From JABAAI01 sp965261955 (GTDB lineage: Bacteria; Spirochaetota; Leptospiria; Leptospirales; Leptonemataceae): a DNA stretch of 64,000 nt. The notes beneath the pieces were generated by a model. That model was not told where the DNA came from. It ran no database searches and saw only the letters and a program-made list of their open reading frames with translations. A program made the position numbers and the translations under genes. Shown here piece after piece: positions 46,826-55,987 of this stretch. The stretch is from assembly GCA_965261955.1 (NCBI GenBank), contig CBDHEM010000069.1, positions 558,001 to 622,000 on the forward strand. The letters run 5' to 3'. The first letter of the stretch is position 1. Every line of letters starts with the position of its first letter.

Positions 46826-48361
46826 ATGGAAAAAATATATATTTTTGATACCACGCTCAGGGATGGGGAACAGTCTGCTGAGGTGAGTTTCACAGCTGAA
46901 GAAAAGCTAGAGGTGGCATTGCAGCTAGAAACACTAGGCGTAGATATTATTGAGGCCGGCTTCCCTTGTACGTCTTTGGGTGATCTACAGGCTGTTCAAA
47001 AAATTGCTATGGAAGTCAAAAACTCTACACTTTGTGCGTTGGCCCGAGCTGTGAAAAAAGATATTGATATCGCTTGGGAGGGTGTGTGTAAGGCAGTTGA
47101 TCCGCGTATCCATGTTTTTATTAATACGAGTGATATTCAAATTGCACATCAGTTGGGTAAAGCCAAAAAAGATGTACTGACACAGGCCCAGTCTATGGTT
47201 GCCCATGCTGTTTCCTATACTTCAAACGTTGAATTTAGTCCGATGGATGCGACACGTAGCGATCGTGATTTTTTGTACAAGATGATTGAACTTTGTATTG
47301 AGGCTGGAGCAAAAACTATCAATGTTCCTGATTCAGTGGGCTATGCCATTCCAGAAGAACTGGCCCAGCTTTTTCAAGGCATTCAAAAAAATGTTCCCAA
47401 TATATCAAAAGCTCGTTTGAGTTTTCATGGCCAAAATGATTTGGGGCTTTGTACAGCGAACTCTTTAACAGCCATTCAAAATGGAGTACGACAAGTAGAG
47501 GTTACAGTGAATGGAATAGGTGAGCGTGCAGGGAATACATCACTAGAGGAAGTTGTCATGGGTATTCATACTCGTAAAGATTTCTTACCTTTTTATACAG
47601 ACGTTTGTTTAAAAGAGTTATATCGAACAAGCAAAATGGTGGAGGTTTACTCTGGTATGCCTGTGCAATGGAACAAAGCTGTAGTAGGAAAGAACGCCTT
47701 TCGACACAGCTCTGGTATACATCAAGATGGTATACTCAAACTCCGTGAAACATGGGAGATTATGGATCCGGTCTCCATTGGTATTCCTCAGGGTACACAA
47801 TTGGTTTTGGGTAAATTATCTGGTCGTCATGCCTTTCGCTCTCATATGGAAAAATTAGGCTATAACCTAATGGAAGAAGAGCTTGAACGTGCGTTTTCAG
47901 AATTTAAGGCCTTAGCGGATAAAAAAATCAAAGTAGAGGACCGGGATCTAGAAGCCATTGCAAATGATAATTTACGGCGTATAGAAAATCCGCCTTGGAA
48001 ATTAGAACATGTTCAGGTAAGCTCTGGAGATAAAAACACACCCACGGCTACTTTGCATCTGCGTAATCAAGATGGCGATCTGAAAAAAGATGCCGCAACG
48101 GGAAGCGGTCCCGTAGATGCCATTTATCGTTGTATGAATCGTATCACGGATTTGCAACCTAGCCTCATTGAGTTTAGTGTAAAAAGTGTGACAGAGGGAA
48201 TTGATGCGCAAGGAGAAGTGACCATACGCATACAAAAAGGCGGTGATCAGGCATTTAGTGGCCGTTATGCAGACACAGATATTCTGGTCGCCAGTGCCAA
48301 TGCCTACATTCTTGCTTTAAACAGAATGTTGCTGGAGGATATTGCTGGAGGATGTTGCTAG
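46826..48361 (+). CDS. leuA: 2-isopropylmalate synthase
   Basis: 511 residues. LeuA condenses 2-oxoisovalerate with acetyl-CoA, the first step of leucine synthesis. The catalytic TIM barrel has IFDTTLRDGEQSAEVSF, DIIEAGFPCTS, INVPDSVGYA, the metal site LSFHGQNDLGLCTAN (about residue 200) and VNGIGERAGNTSLEEV. The subdomain HSSGIHQDGILK and the C-terminal regulatory LeuA dimer domain (TATLHLRNQDG, then GSGPVDAIY) are both present, so leucine feedback control is likely. The metal motif has Gln in place of the second His, as in plant-type enzymes. No other leu genes are nearby. Confidence 0.93.
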   Translation: MEKIYIFDTTLRDGEQSAEVSFTAEEKLEVALQLETLGVDIIEAGFPCTSLGDLQAVQKIAMEVKNSTLCALARAVKKDIDIAWEGVCKAVDPRIHVFINTSDIQIAHQLGKAKKDVLTQAQSMVAHAVSYTSNVEFSPMDATRSDRDFLYKMIELCIEAGAKTINVPDSVGYAIPEELAQLFQGIQKNVPNISKARLSFHGQNDLGLCTANSLTAIQNGVRQVEVTVNGIGERAGNTSLEEVVMGIHTRKDFLPFYTDVCLKELYRTSKMVEVYSGMPVQWNKAVVGKNAFRHSSGIHQDGILKLRETWEIMDPVSIGIPQGTQLVLGKLSGRHAFRSHMEKLGYNLMEEELERAFSEFKALADKKIKVEDRDLEAIANDNLRRIENPPWKLEHVQVSSGDKNTPTATLHLRNQDGDLKKDAATGSGPVDAIYRCMNRITDLQPSLIEFSVKSVTEGIDAQGEVTIRIQKGGDQAFSGRYADTDILVASANAYILALNRMLLEDIAGGCC

Positions 48362-48731
48362 TAGAAGAAGGTCTCAAAGCGTTCTCTGCTGAATCAGTGT
48401 GAATACAATAGCGTAACAAAGCTAAATCCTTTCTGAGCAAATTCTTTTTTTGGGCTTTCAGCCTAGGTCTTCGTGTACCAAGAAATATTTATCCCATGCA
48501 TTATGTTGTGTGATGTGGCCTACATCGTTTAAGGGCTAAGCCGGGTTTGTCTGTTGAATATTTAATTTCAATAAATAAATACTAGAGAAATAAGGCTTAT
48601 TTTCTATCTATATCTATTTTGCGATTGATTGTTTTTTTGTCTTGGAGGCAAGTAGTTTGCATATTTTGTATAGTTGTTTTTGGTCTCCTTAACTTATTAA
48701 AGTAGAATAAAAGAATCAGATATGGAAGTTT
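48362..48731. other. Intergenic region between leuA and the small-protein cluster
   Basis: No convincing gene. On the minus strand between about 48575 and 48465 there are short protein-like stretches in two frames (IEIKYSTDKPGLALKR, then NDVGHITQHNAWDKYFLVHE), which may be the remains of a lost gene. The first resembles the end of DUF4143-type ATPases, but too little is left to be sure. The rest is AT-rich. Confidence 0.35.
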
Positions 48732-49013
48732 CTATCTTGAAAACAACTTAACCATGATTGCTAACAGCAAAGCTGTATTGAAGCCCAAAAACAGCCTCAT
48801 ACCAGCCAATTGACCATATAGCCTAGCAATATCTGTTTTTAGCTCTGTTTTTAGATTAGCAATATCTGTCTTTAGCTCTGTTTTTAGATTGGCAATATCT
48901 GTCTTTAGCTCTGTTTTTAGATCGGCAACATTGGCCTTGGTAGCGTAATGTTCTTCAGGCGCAACAAAAGGGAGGGCTGGTCGCTTGGATCTGACTTTTG
49001 TTCTAACAGCCAT
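48732..49013 (-). CDS. Small coiled-coil/membrane-anchor protein, paralogue A
   Basis: 93 residues. The N-terminal 31 residues (MAVRTKVRSKRPALPFVAPE, then EHYATKANVAD) are shared with the two paralogues upstream. Then come three full copies of the 11-residue repeat LKTELKTDIAN/R, a coiled-coil pattern encoded by a 33-bp DNA repeat. The C-terminus is a single transmembrane segment (LFLGFNTALLLAIMVKLF). The layout resembles DUF1640-type proteins and is reminiscent of Borrelia Bdr proteins (repeats plus C-terminal anchor), but homology is not claimed. The upstream region is also duplicated in paralogue C. Function unknown. Confidence 0.8.
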   Translation of the reverse strand: MAVRTKVRSKRPALPFVAPEEHYATKANVADLKTELKTDIANLKTELKTDIANLKTELKTDIARLYGQLAGMRLFLGFNTALLLAIMVKLFSR

Positions 49014-49108
49014 GGATGCTGTGTATTACAGTTAACACATACCGTAAAGGTAAAATATATAGATGGTGGAAGGTCATGGATGTGCCTCTTAAAGCGAACA
49101 TGGTTTTT

Positions 49109-49214
49109 GGGACTGTTGTGAAACACAAAAAAACAAGGCGTTAACCTTCCGAAACACCTCAAATCAACGATTCATAGCACTTTATTTGAATCCTTTACCA
49201 TTCCGCAAAGTCCT
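49109..49214 (+). repeat. MITE-like element copy 6
   Basis: 106 bp from GGGACTGTTGTGAAACAC to CCGCAAAGTCCT, about 95 bp upstream of paralogue A. Its sequence and flanking DNA on one side are nearly identical to copy 8 at 50268, so it was probably duplicated together with the gene. No 5-bp target duplication is visible. Confidence 0.8.
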
Positions 49215-49233
49215 ATTGGTGACGTGATGGAGA

Positions 49234-49566
49234 CTACCTCAAAACAGCTATGATGATACCAATGCTTGCCAATTGTAGACCAGCTACCCACATAATGATC
49301 TGGGATTTGGTATCTTTCAGCTCCGTTCTTAGATCAGCTATCTTTGTTTCCAGTTTGGAAATATCCGTCTTCAGCTCTGTTCTGAGGTTGGCTATTTTTG
49401 TTGCGAGATTGGCAATATCTGTCTTTAGCTCTGTTTTTAGATTGGCAATATCTGTCTTTAGCTCTGTTTTTAGATCGGCAACATTGGCCTTGGTAGCGTA
49501 ATGTTCTTCAGGTGCAACAAAAGGGAGGGCTGGTCGCTTGGATCTGACTTTTGTTCTAACAGCCAT
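49234..49566 (-). CDS. Small coiled-coil/membrane-anchor protein, paralogue B
   Basis: 110 residues. It has the same N-terminus as paralogues A and C, then two copies of LKTELKTDIAN, then diverged repeats (LATKIANLRTELKTDISKLE, then TKIADLRTELKD). Its C-terminal anchor (IIMWVAGLQLASIGIIIAVL) is unrelated to that of A and C. This suggests reassortment of repeat and anchor parts between paralogues. Only 46 bases separate its start from MITE copy 7. Function unknown. Confidence 0.8.
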   Translation of the reverse strand: MAVRTKVRSKRPALPFVAPEEHYATKANVADLKTELKTDIANLKTELKTDIANLATKIANLRTELKTDISKLETKIADLRTELKDTKSQIIMWVAGLQLASIGIIIAVLR

Positions 49567-49611
49567 GGATGCTGTGTATTACAGTTAACTCATACTGTAA
49601 AGGTAAAATAT

Positions 49612-49717
49612 GGGATTGTTGCGAAATACAAAAAACAGGAAGTTAACCTTCTAAAATGGCTTACATCAGCGATTTCACTGCACCCTATTTGCAATTATTT
49701 ACATTTTGAAAAGTCCT
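49612..49717 (+). repeat. MITE-like element copy 7
   Basis: 106 bp from GGGATTGTTGCGAAATACAA to TTTTGAAAAGTCCT. It joins the conserved leader of paralogue B about 50 bp closer to the gene than the copies before paralogues A and C. It is more similar to copy 4 in its right half (tatttgcaattatttacatt) than to copies 6 and 8, so it is probably an independent insertion. Confidence 0.8.
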
Positions 49718-49902
49718 CATTGATCTGCCATGCGTTTATTACAGAAGAGAATGGTGCATTTGCCTTGAGGGGGATTTACCCGGGGAGTTAAAGGGTTATC
49801 TGTCGCGGTGTGCTCAGATGGTCTTTCAATCGGCGGTGTGAGGGAGATTACTTTAAAATAGTGACGATGATACCAATTTTTTGAGGCTCTCTATGGAAGC
49901 CT

Positions 49903-50172
49903 CTAGCTTAAAAACAACTTAACCATGATTGCTAACAGCAAAGCTGTATTGAAGCTCAAAAACAGCTTCACACCAGCCAATTGACCATATAGCCTAGCAA
50001 TATCCGTCTTCAGCTCTGTTCTGAGGTTGGCTATTTTTGTTGCGAGATTGGCAATGTCCGTCTTTAGCTCTGTTTTTAGATCGGCAACATCGGCTTTGGT
50101 AGCGTAATGTTCTTCAGGTGCAACAAAAGGGAGGGCTGGTCGCTTGGATCTGACTTTTGTTCTAACAGCCAT
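49903..50172 (-). CDS. Small coiled-coil/membrane-anchor protein, paralogue C
   Basis: 89 residues. It has the shared N-terminus (one change, ANVAD to ADVAD), one LKTELKTDIAN repeat, then LATKIANLRTELKTDIARL as in the middle of paralogue B, then the anchor of paralogue A (GQLAGVKLFLSFNTALLLAI). It thus looks like a hybrid of A and B. The 50 bases before the ATG (tgctgtgtattacagttaac and beyond) are nearly identical in all three genes, consistent with a common promoter. No good ribosome binding site is seen. Function unknown. Confidence 0.8.
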   Translation of the reverse strand: MAVRTKVRSKRPALPFVAPEEHYATKADVADLKTELKTDIANLATKIANLRTELKTDIARLYGQLAGVKLFLSFNTALLLAIMVKLFLS

Positions 50173-50267
50173 GGATGCTGTGTATTACAGTTAACACATA
50201 CTGTAAAGGTAAAATATATAGATGGTGGAAGGTCATGTACGTGCCTCTTAAAGCGAACGTGGTTTTT

Positions 50268-50374
50268 GGGACTGTTGTGAAACACAAAAAAACAAGGCGT
50301 TAACCTTCCGAAACACCTCAAATCAACGATTCACAGCACGTTATTTACAATTCTTTATATTTCGCAATACTCCC
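50268..50374 (+). repeat. MITE-like element copy 8
   Basis: 107 bp from GGGACTGTTGTGAAACAC to TCGCAATACTCCC, about 95 bp upstream of paralogue C. It is nearly identical to copy 6 for its first 75 bp. It lies between the small-protein cluster and the 3' end of the helicase gene. Confidence 0.8.
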
Positions 50375-50417
50375 TCCCATAGGAGGAAACTCCCATGGAA
50401 AAAAAAGAAAAATCCCT

Positions 50418-51776
50418 TTAAGCTTTATAGTGTTTAGAATTACGCCTAGTTGTCGATTTTTTTCTATTATGCCCCCTATTATTGCCACTAGCCGCTCCTC
50501 CTCCTCTTGCTGAACCTCCTCCGCTATTATAGTTGGAGGAGCGACCATTTCGTCTACTAGGAGCTCTTTGCGAGTATGATGACGAACGCGAAGATTGAGA
50601 TCTGGCTTCTGGTAAGGGCGCCAACGGTTGAAAACCGCTTTTCGGAAATTCAAGAAGTTTTGCATCCACAGGAGCGACAGGTATTTTTTGACGTATATAG
50701 CGTTCTATTCTAACTAGGTGGTCGTAGTCCTCTTCACAACAATAAGAAATGCTGGCACCGCTGTTGCCAGCTCGGGCAGTGCGCCCAATTCGATGCACGT
50801 AGGCTTCTGCATCTTGCGGTAGATTGTAATTGATAACGTGACTGAGATTGTCTATATCAAGTCCTCGACTGGCTATGTCGGTTGCCACAAGAACAGAGCA
50901 TTCCCCTGCCTTGAATCGGCTCAATAAATTTATGCGACTTTTTTGTCGTAGAAGGGAAGAAATTCCTATGGCAGTGATGCCGTAGCGACGGAAAAGTCGT
51001 GTGAGTGTATTGACCCTGTGGCGGTAGTTTGTGAAAACAATAATGCGTGGCTCTTTGGCCTGTCGAATTTGATTTACAATATAAGCATCTTTTTCGGAGG
51101 CACCCAAGTGGACCAGAGATTGATCAATACGGTCTACAGTGATGGATTTTGTTTTCACTCGCACTTCTATCATATTTGGCATGAGATCCCTAGCTAGACC
51201 CATAATGGAACGGGAAAGGGTCGCTGAAAAAAGCATACGTTGGGATTCCTTAGCTAGTTGTCTAGTAATGAAACGCACATCGTTGATGAAGCCCATATCA
51301 AACATGCGGTCCGCTTCGTCTAGCACTATGAAGCGGATTTCTGATATGGGGAACTTATCCTTTCGTATATAATCAATCAATCTACCGGGGGTAGCCACAA
51401 CAATAGGCGGTTTCTTTTGTATTTTAGCTTCTTGTCGGCGATAGGGCTCTCCTCCAAATAAGCTACACACTTCGATAGAACGGTTTTGGTGTTTACATAG
51501 TTTTCTTGCTTCTTCAGAAATTTGTAGGCAAAGCTCACGTGTAGGAGTGATGATCAGTGCTGAAAAGCCCCTTAGATTTTCTGTAAGTATGCAGTTTATA
51601 ATAGGTAGTAAAAAGGCGATTGTTTTACCAGTGCCCGTTTGTGCTATACCCGCAATATTTCGTTTTTGCAGGGCAGGGCCAAGTACCTTTTCTTGTATCT
51701 CTGTGAGCTTTTCTAGCCCCATCTCTTGAATAGCAGAGAGTAATTTAGGATGAAGATCTATATCAGTGAATTTCAT
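50418..51776 (-). CDS. DEAD-box ATP-dependent RNA helicase
   Basis: 452 residues. The N-terminal Q motif (LEKLTEIQEKVL) is followed by Walker A AQTGTGKT (about residue 45), PTRELCLQ, TPGRL, VLDEADRMFDMGF and SATLS. The second domain has VFTNYRHRVN, LVATDIASRGLDI and YVHRIGRTARAG. The 75-residue tail is low-complexity Ser/Arg/Gly/Asn (SSRSSSYSQRAPSRRNGRSS), typical of RhlE-like helicases and likely to bind RNA. A role in ribosome assembly or RNA decay is likely, but the exact subfamily is not certain. Confidence 0.92.
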   Translation of the reverse strand: MKFTDIDLHPKLLSAIQEMGLEKLTEIQEKVLGPALQKRNIAGIAQTGTGKTIAFLLPIINCILTENLRGFSALIITPTRELCLQISEEARKLCKHQNRSIEVCSLFGGEPYRRQEAKIQKKPPIVVATPGRLIDYIRKDKFPISEIRFIVLDEADRMFDMGFINDVRFITRQLAKESQRMLFSATLSRSIMGLARDLMPNMIEVRVKTKSITVDRIDQSLVHLGASEKDAYIVNQIRQAKEPRIIVFTNYRHRVNTLTRLFRRYGITAIGISSLLRQKSRINLLSRFKAGECSVLVATDIASRGLDIDNLSHVINYNLPQDAEAYVHRIGRTARAGNSGASISYCCEEDYDHLVRIERYIRQKIPVAPVDAKLLEFPKSGFQPLAPLPEARSQSSRSSSYSQRAPSRRNGRSSNYNSGGGSARGGGAASGNNRGHNRKKSTTRRNSKHYKA

Positions 51777-51839
51777 TTTGTAAAAGTACCGTTAGGCGGC
51801 TGTCGTAAGCAAGAATTAGAGTAGAAATCGAGAAAAAAA

Positions 51840-53771
51840 TCACAGGTGTTGTAAACCTGCCTCCCAAGGTAAATAGCTAAGCGGCCGTCCTGTGTTGCTT
51901 TCGTGTAGTCTTTCTAGACCTTGCATAAAAGGTTTGGACAAAAAAGGATGAATCATCTTCTGTTCAGAACTCAAAGGAAAGTGCTGGTTAGCTAGAGAGC
52001 GTATATTTGTTTTGAAAGAAGGGTAATAGTTAAAGCGATATTTTTGTGATGCGTTAGAGCCAGAGATTTGTTTATAATACTCCAAAGCATCAATGAAATT
52101 CAGATTACCGTCAATCATCTTGCTTTCATAAAATTGCTTGCCGGTGAAGACTCGTCCTTCTGCCATTTTTAGCACTTCTTTGACTTGCTTTTCTCTTCCT
52201 AAACTAACTCTATTTAGAAATAATTCATAGGTGGACAACATGGTTTTATCTAGCATTTTTTGTGTTTGTGAAGAAAGAGGACCTGCCTCGGAAAAGAGAT
52301 CGCGAGTAGGATCTTTGGTGAGATTATCCTTACGAACTCCCCATTTAGTATAGAGCTTTTGTAAATTTGGTCTCATTCGAATGACCCCGATGGACCCTGT
52401 GATAGAAAGCGAAGAAGCATAAATACGATTTGTGGCACAGGCGATATAGTAACCACCAGATGCAGCAACAGGACCTAAAAAAGAAAAGACAGGTTTAATA
52501 CGGGATAATTCATAGATGCTTTCAAACAGAAGCTCAGAAGCATCTGCAGAACCTCCCGGGCTATTAATATACAAAAATACGGCTTCATCTCGATTACGGA
52601 GTACATCTTGAAAAGTTTGGCAGAACGGAAGTGCAGAAACAGAGTGAGCTTTAGGAGTCTCTCCTATTTGACCCATTTGAATAGCACCCTCCATCGTTAC
52701 AAAAGCAATCGATGGGAGGCGACGTAGACGAATGAATGGGAAGTCTTTGCGATGAAATCGTTTTTCTATAGATTGCAGAGTAGATGCTTTACCACTCAAA
52801 GACAAATGTTCTTGGAAACGTTCTGATAGTAGCTTCTTTTCTTTGTTTTTGCTTTTCTTTACCTTTGCTTTTGCTTTATGAGTTTCGTGCTCACTTTCTG
52901 GGGAGAAGGAATGGGTAGTTTGTGCTCCTATCGTATTCATAGCATTTTTTAAAAAGATAAGATCGAGAAAATACGATTGAGGGGTCATACTTTGTAGAAA
53001 GCCACTCTTGAGTAAATCGCTTGTTTGCACTAATGCTTGATTTTTTAGAAGTTGTGAGGTTGCCTTCTTATCTTTTTCTTTTAGATTTCTGGTTTCTGTA
53101 AAGGCTTCCTGCAATTCTTTTCGTAGCCCTTGTATGAGATGAGACATACTGGTACGACTTTGGGGACTAAAACCCGTTCGCGTGAAAATTTCAAAGCCAC
53201 TTCCTTTATATTGACCGGCTGTTTTGGTTTCAACAGAAACCCCTATACGATCCAGAAACCCTTTGATAAAGTAGGACCCAAAGTTTGGAAACAGAATGAT
53301 GAAATTTGCATGAGGAGAGGCATATCTTTTGTGAGCGGGAGTCATAAGATAAAGAGATTTGAGATTACCACCCGTTGTATGGGCGATTAGTTTTTTCCCA
53401 GAATTTGCAATTTTAACAAGCAGTTGAGTGATCTCTACGATTTGATGCCAACTAGCTTGCATATCAGGAATACGATACGCAAATTGCTTGATTTCAGTAC
53501 TTTTTTCGACAAGCTGTAGGGAAAATAAGTATTCTAGATATTGATCTTCTTTTTTTGATATAAAAAGACTCATCCAACCGCTAGGCTGTGTCATAGCAAA
53601 TGAGCTTGGTATGGAGTGTACCAGTATTTCTCTTTTTCCAAAGAGATTACGTAGTTTAAACCATAAGTAAAGTAAAACCCTAAAGGGGAAAAACAGGATG
53701 TGAAAAATGAACATACAGTAACGAAAAATATACGGAAAGGACGATTCTACCCATATCTGTGTATCGATCAT
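51840..53771 (-). CDS. sppA: Signal peptide peptidase SppA (protease IV, S49, long form)
   Basis: 643 residues with tandem S49-like domains as in the 67-kDa form. An N-terminal membrane segment (YIFRYCMFIFHILFFPFRVL) anchors it. The general-base Lys is in TAGQYKGSGFEIF (about residue 189). The catalytic Ser is in LGPVAASGGYYIACATN (about residue 437), preceded by YINSPGGSADA. It degrades signal peptides left in the membrane. A Lys-rich insert (HETHKAKAKVKKSKNKEKK) lies between the two domains. Confidence 0.9.
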   Translation of the reverse strand: MIDTQIWVESSFPYIFRYCMFIFHILFFPFRVLLYLWFKLRNLFGKREILVHSIPSSFAMTQPSGWMSLFISKKEDQYLEYLFSLQLVEKSTEIKQFAYRIPDMQASWHQIVEITQLLVKIANSGKKLIAHTTGGNLKSLYLMTPAHKRYASPHANFIILFPNFGSYFIKGFLDRIGVSVETKTAGQYKGSGFEIFTRTGFSPQSRTSMSHLIQGLRKELQEAFTETRNLKEKDKKATSQLLKNQALVQTSDLLKSGFLQSMTPQSYFLDLIFLKNAMNTIGAQTTHSFSPESEHETHKAKAKVKKSKNKEKKLLSERFQEHLSLSGKASTLQSIEKRFHRKDFPFIRLRRLPSIAFVTMEGAIQMGQIGETPKAHSVSALPFCQTFQDVLRNRDEAVFLYINSPGGSADASELLFESIYELSRIKPVFSFLGPVAASGGYYIACATNRIYASSLSITGSIGVIRMRPNLQKLYTKWGVRKDNLTKDPTRDLFSEAGPLSSQTQKMLDKTMLSTYELFLNRVSLGREKQVKEVLKMAEGRVFTGKQFYESKMIDGNLNFIDALEYYKQISGSNASQKYRFNYYPSFKTNIRSLANQHFPLSSEQKMIHPFLSKPFMQGLERLHESNTGRPLSYLPWEAGLQHL

Positions 53772-53832
53772 TTCTGCATACTGTAAAAAATTGTGGCTTG
53801 TAATTTTTTGGTTTTAATAGTAGATTATCATT

Positions 53833-54738
53833 ATGATGCGTAGTGACTGTAAAAAATATTCCAAAGAAGGGTGCAGGATTACAGGCGGTATAAATGCTTT
53901 CTGTAACATCATGCCAATTTCTTTTTTGTACTCACTTCTTTTTGTTATATTTATAGCTTTTTCGAACCCTCTTTTTCCCTGTGATCTCTCCTCTGAAAAA
54001 AATAGAACAACAAAGAAATCATTTGGTTCTACTGTTCTTGTTGAGCTATTTACTTCTCAGGGGTGTTCTAGCTGTCCTCCGGCAGATACTGTTTTACGAA
54101 GAATTATAGAAAGGCAACCTATAAAGGGAGTATATGTTATTGGGTTGGGTCTACATGTAGATTATTGGGATTATTTAGGTTGGAGAGATGTCTTTTCTTC
54201 TTCTCTCCATACAAAGAGACAACGGAAGTATGCATCGTACTTTGAAAGTAATCGTATCTATACTCCTCAAATGATTGTTGGTGGTCGATATGAATTTGTG
54301 GGCCATGATTACCGTAAGGCGATTCAATCTATACGCTCTGCTTCTCGTGAAAAAGCTCAGGCCCGTTTGGGCATACGTTTTCTCCCAGTTACTGGAAATA
54401 CCAGAGATGCCTACAAAAAAAGAGTGATGATAAATGTCCAAAATTATGGCCAAAATCTTTCGTATAGCTCTCTTTTTTTTGCAGTGGCGGAAGAAAAACT
54501 GAAAACTAAAATACAGAGAGGAGAAAATTCTGGTCGTCACTTGTATTACTCATCTGTCACACGTTACATAAGAAACATAGATAGTCTCAACCTGAAGAAA
54601 AGAGAAAAAAAATCTTTTTTTCAGCAGATACAAATTAATCCCTCTTGGCAAAAAAAGCGTTTATTATATGTTGCTTTTTTGCAGTCAGAGTTTGATGGAC
54701 ATATTTTAGCTTCTACATTTTGCCGAAAAAATAAATGA
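53833..54738 (+). CDS. DUF1223 thioredoxin-like exported protein
   Basis: 301 residues. A hydrophobic N-terminal segment (MPISFLYSLLFVIFIAF, residues 27-43) suggests export, and a start at 53911 would give a conventional signal peptide. The DUF1223 signature VLVELFTSQGCSSCPPADTV is followed by HVDYWDYLGWRDVFSS and YTPQMIVGGRYEFVG. The CSSC motif in a thioredoxin-like fold implies a thiol-based or metal-binding role, though no substrate is established. It is divergent from sppA. Confidence 0.85.
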   Translation: MMRSDCKKYSKEGCRITGGINAFCNIMPISFLYSLLFVIFIAFSNPLFPCDLSSEKNRTTKKSFGSTVLVELFTSQGCSSCPPADTVLRRIIERQPIKGVYVIGLGLHVDYWDYLGWRDVFSSSLHTKRQRKYASYFESNRIYTPQMIVGGRYEFVGHDYRKAIQSIRSASREKAQARLGIRFLPVTGNTRDAYKKRVMINVQNYGQNLSYSSLFFAVAEEKLKTKIQRGENSGRHLYYSSVTRYIRNIDSLNLKKREKKSFFQQIQINPSWQKKRLLYVAFLQSEFDGHILASTFCRKNK

Positions 54739-54983
54739 ACGATACCCTTTGATTAAGAGGAGTGTCGTGTAAGTTAGACTTTATTACTTGCGATTTGTAT
54801 TTTCTTTCGCTTTCTTTGTTTTGGTTTGAATATCATCATTTATTTTTTGTGAAGTCAAATATGCTATAGCTGATATTTTGTGTAATCGTATCTATATCTA
54901 TGGATTAAGCCTATACAACATAATTATTTATCTTCTCATTGTTTGAAAAGTTTTGAGACAATGCTTATCGATATAATTGAGGT

Positions 54984-55943
54984 ATGAAAAAAAAATCCCC
55001 ACGAAATAATACACTTGAGTTAAGTAAGCAAGATGTCATTCAATATGGGAAGAAGGTACTTTACTTAAAAGAGCCTATCCCAAAAAGAGAAATCATAAAT
55101 AGGATCGTGTTAGGTGATTTAAATAAAATTATACAGTACATGCCTAAAGCATTTGTTGATTTGATGATTATTGACCCTCCTTATAACTTGAATAAAGTTT
55201 TTTGGGGGAGTGAATTCAAAAAAATGTCCATAGAAAAATACAATAAATATATTGAATCATGGTTATCTATCTTGTTGCCTGTACTAAAAAAAAATTCTAC
55301 AGTATACATTTGCTCCGATTGGAAAACATCTACATCTGTTCATATGATTGCTTCCAAGTATCTGAGGCTACAAAATAGAATAACATGGGAAAGAGAAAAG
55401 GGGCGAGGAGCCGAGAGAAATTGGAAAAACAATATTGAAGACATTTGGTTTTTTTCTTATGGTAAGCATTATACTTTCAATATAGAAGATGTGAAAATCA
55501 AGCGTAAAGTTCTTGCCCCATACAAAATAAATGGTAAACCCAAAGGTTGGGACGAAAGTGAAAAGGGAAATTTCAGAATGACTTACCCATCAAATATTTG
55601 GAATGATCTGACAGTTCCTTATTGGTCCATGTCAGAAAATACAAATCATCCCACACAAAAGCCGGAAAAATTGATTGCAAAACTTATACTGGCTAGTTCC
55701 AATAAAGGAGATGTCGTTTTTGATCCTTTTGTTGGATCTGGTACTACTCCCGTCGTTGCCAAGAAATTGAATCGAAAGTATGTTGGTATAGAGATTAATC
55801 ACGAGTATGCGATGTTAACTGAAAAAAGATTAGCAAGGGCTGAGCACGATAAAACTATACAAGGATATAGCGATGAAGTGTTTTGGGAGAGAAATTCATA
55901 TAATCTACAACACCGTGGGCCAGGCACGAGTAAAATTTTTTAG
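54984..55943 (+). CDS. Orphan DNA methyltransferase (beta-class, N6-adenine or N4-cytosine)
   Basis: 319 residues. The catalytic motif IV DPPYNL (about residue 63) precedes the SAM-binding motif I FDPFVGSGTT (about 245), the order of beta-class enzymes. A HPTQKPEKLIAKLILASS block (motif X) lies between them, and the middle region (residues 110-215) would be the target-recognition part. The target site cannot be read from the sequence. No restriction endonuclease gene is adjacent, so it may act in regulation or be the remains of a restriction-modification system. Confidence 0.88.
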   Translation: MKKKSPRNNTLELSKQDVIQYGKKVLYLKEPIPKREIINRIVLGDLNKIIQYMPKAFVDLMIIDPPYNLNKVFWGSEFKKMSIEKYNKYIESWLSILLPVLKKNSTVYICSDWKTSTSVHMIASKYLRLQNRITWEREKGRGAERNWKNNIEDIWFFSYGKHYTFNIEDVKIKRKVLAPYKINGKPKGWDESEKGNFRMTYPSNIWNDLTVPYWSMSENTNHPTQKPEKLIAKLILASSNKGDVVFDPFVGSGTTPVVAKKLNRKYVGIEINHEYAMLTEKRLARAEHDKTIQGYSDEVFWERNSYNLQHRGPGTSKIF

Positions 55944-55987
55944 TGTTGTAAAGCAAAGTTTTTATGAATTGTGTGTGACATTGTTGT

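Noticed and set aside
47427..47441. Gln in the HGQND metal motif of LeuA as an inactivating change
   Set aside because: Plant-type isopropylmalate synthases have the same Gln, so activity is expected.
48465..48575. A protein-coding remnant between leuA and the small-protein cluster
   Set aside because: Only two short protein-like stretches in different frames remain. The resemblance to DUF4143 proteins is too weak to annotate.
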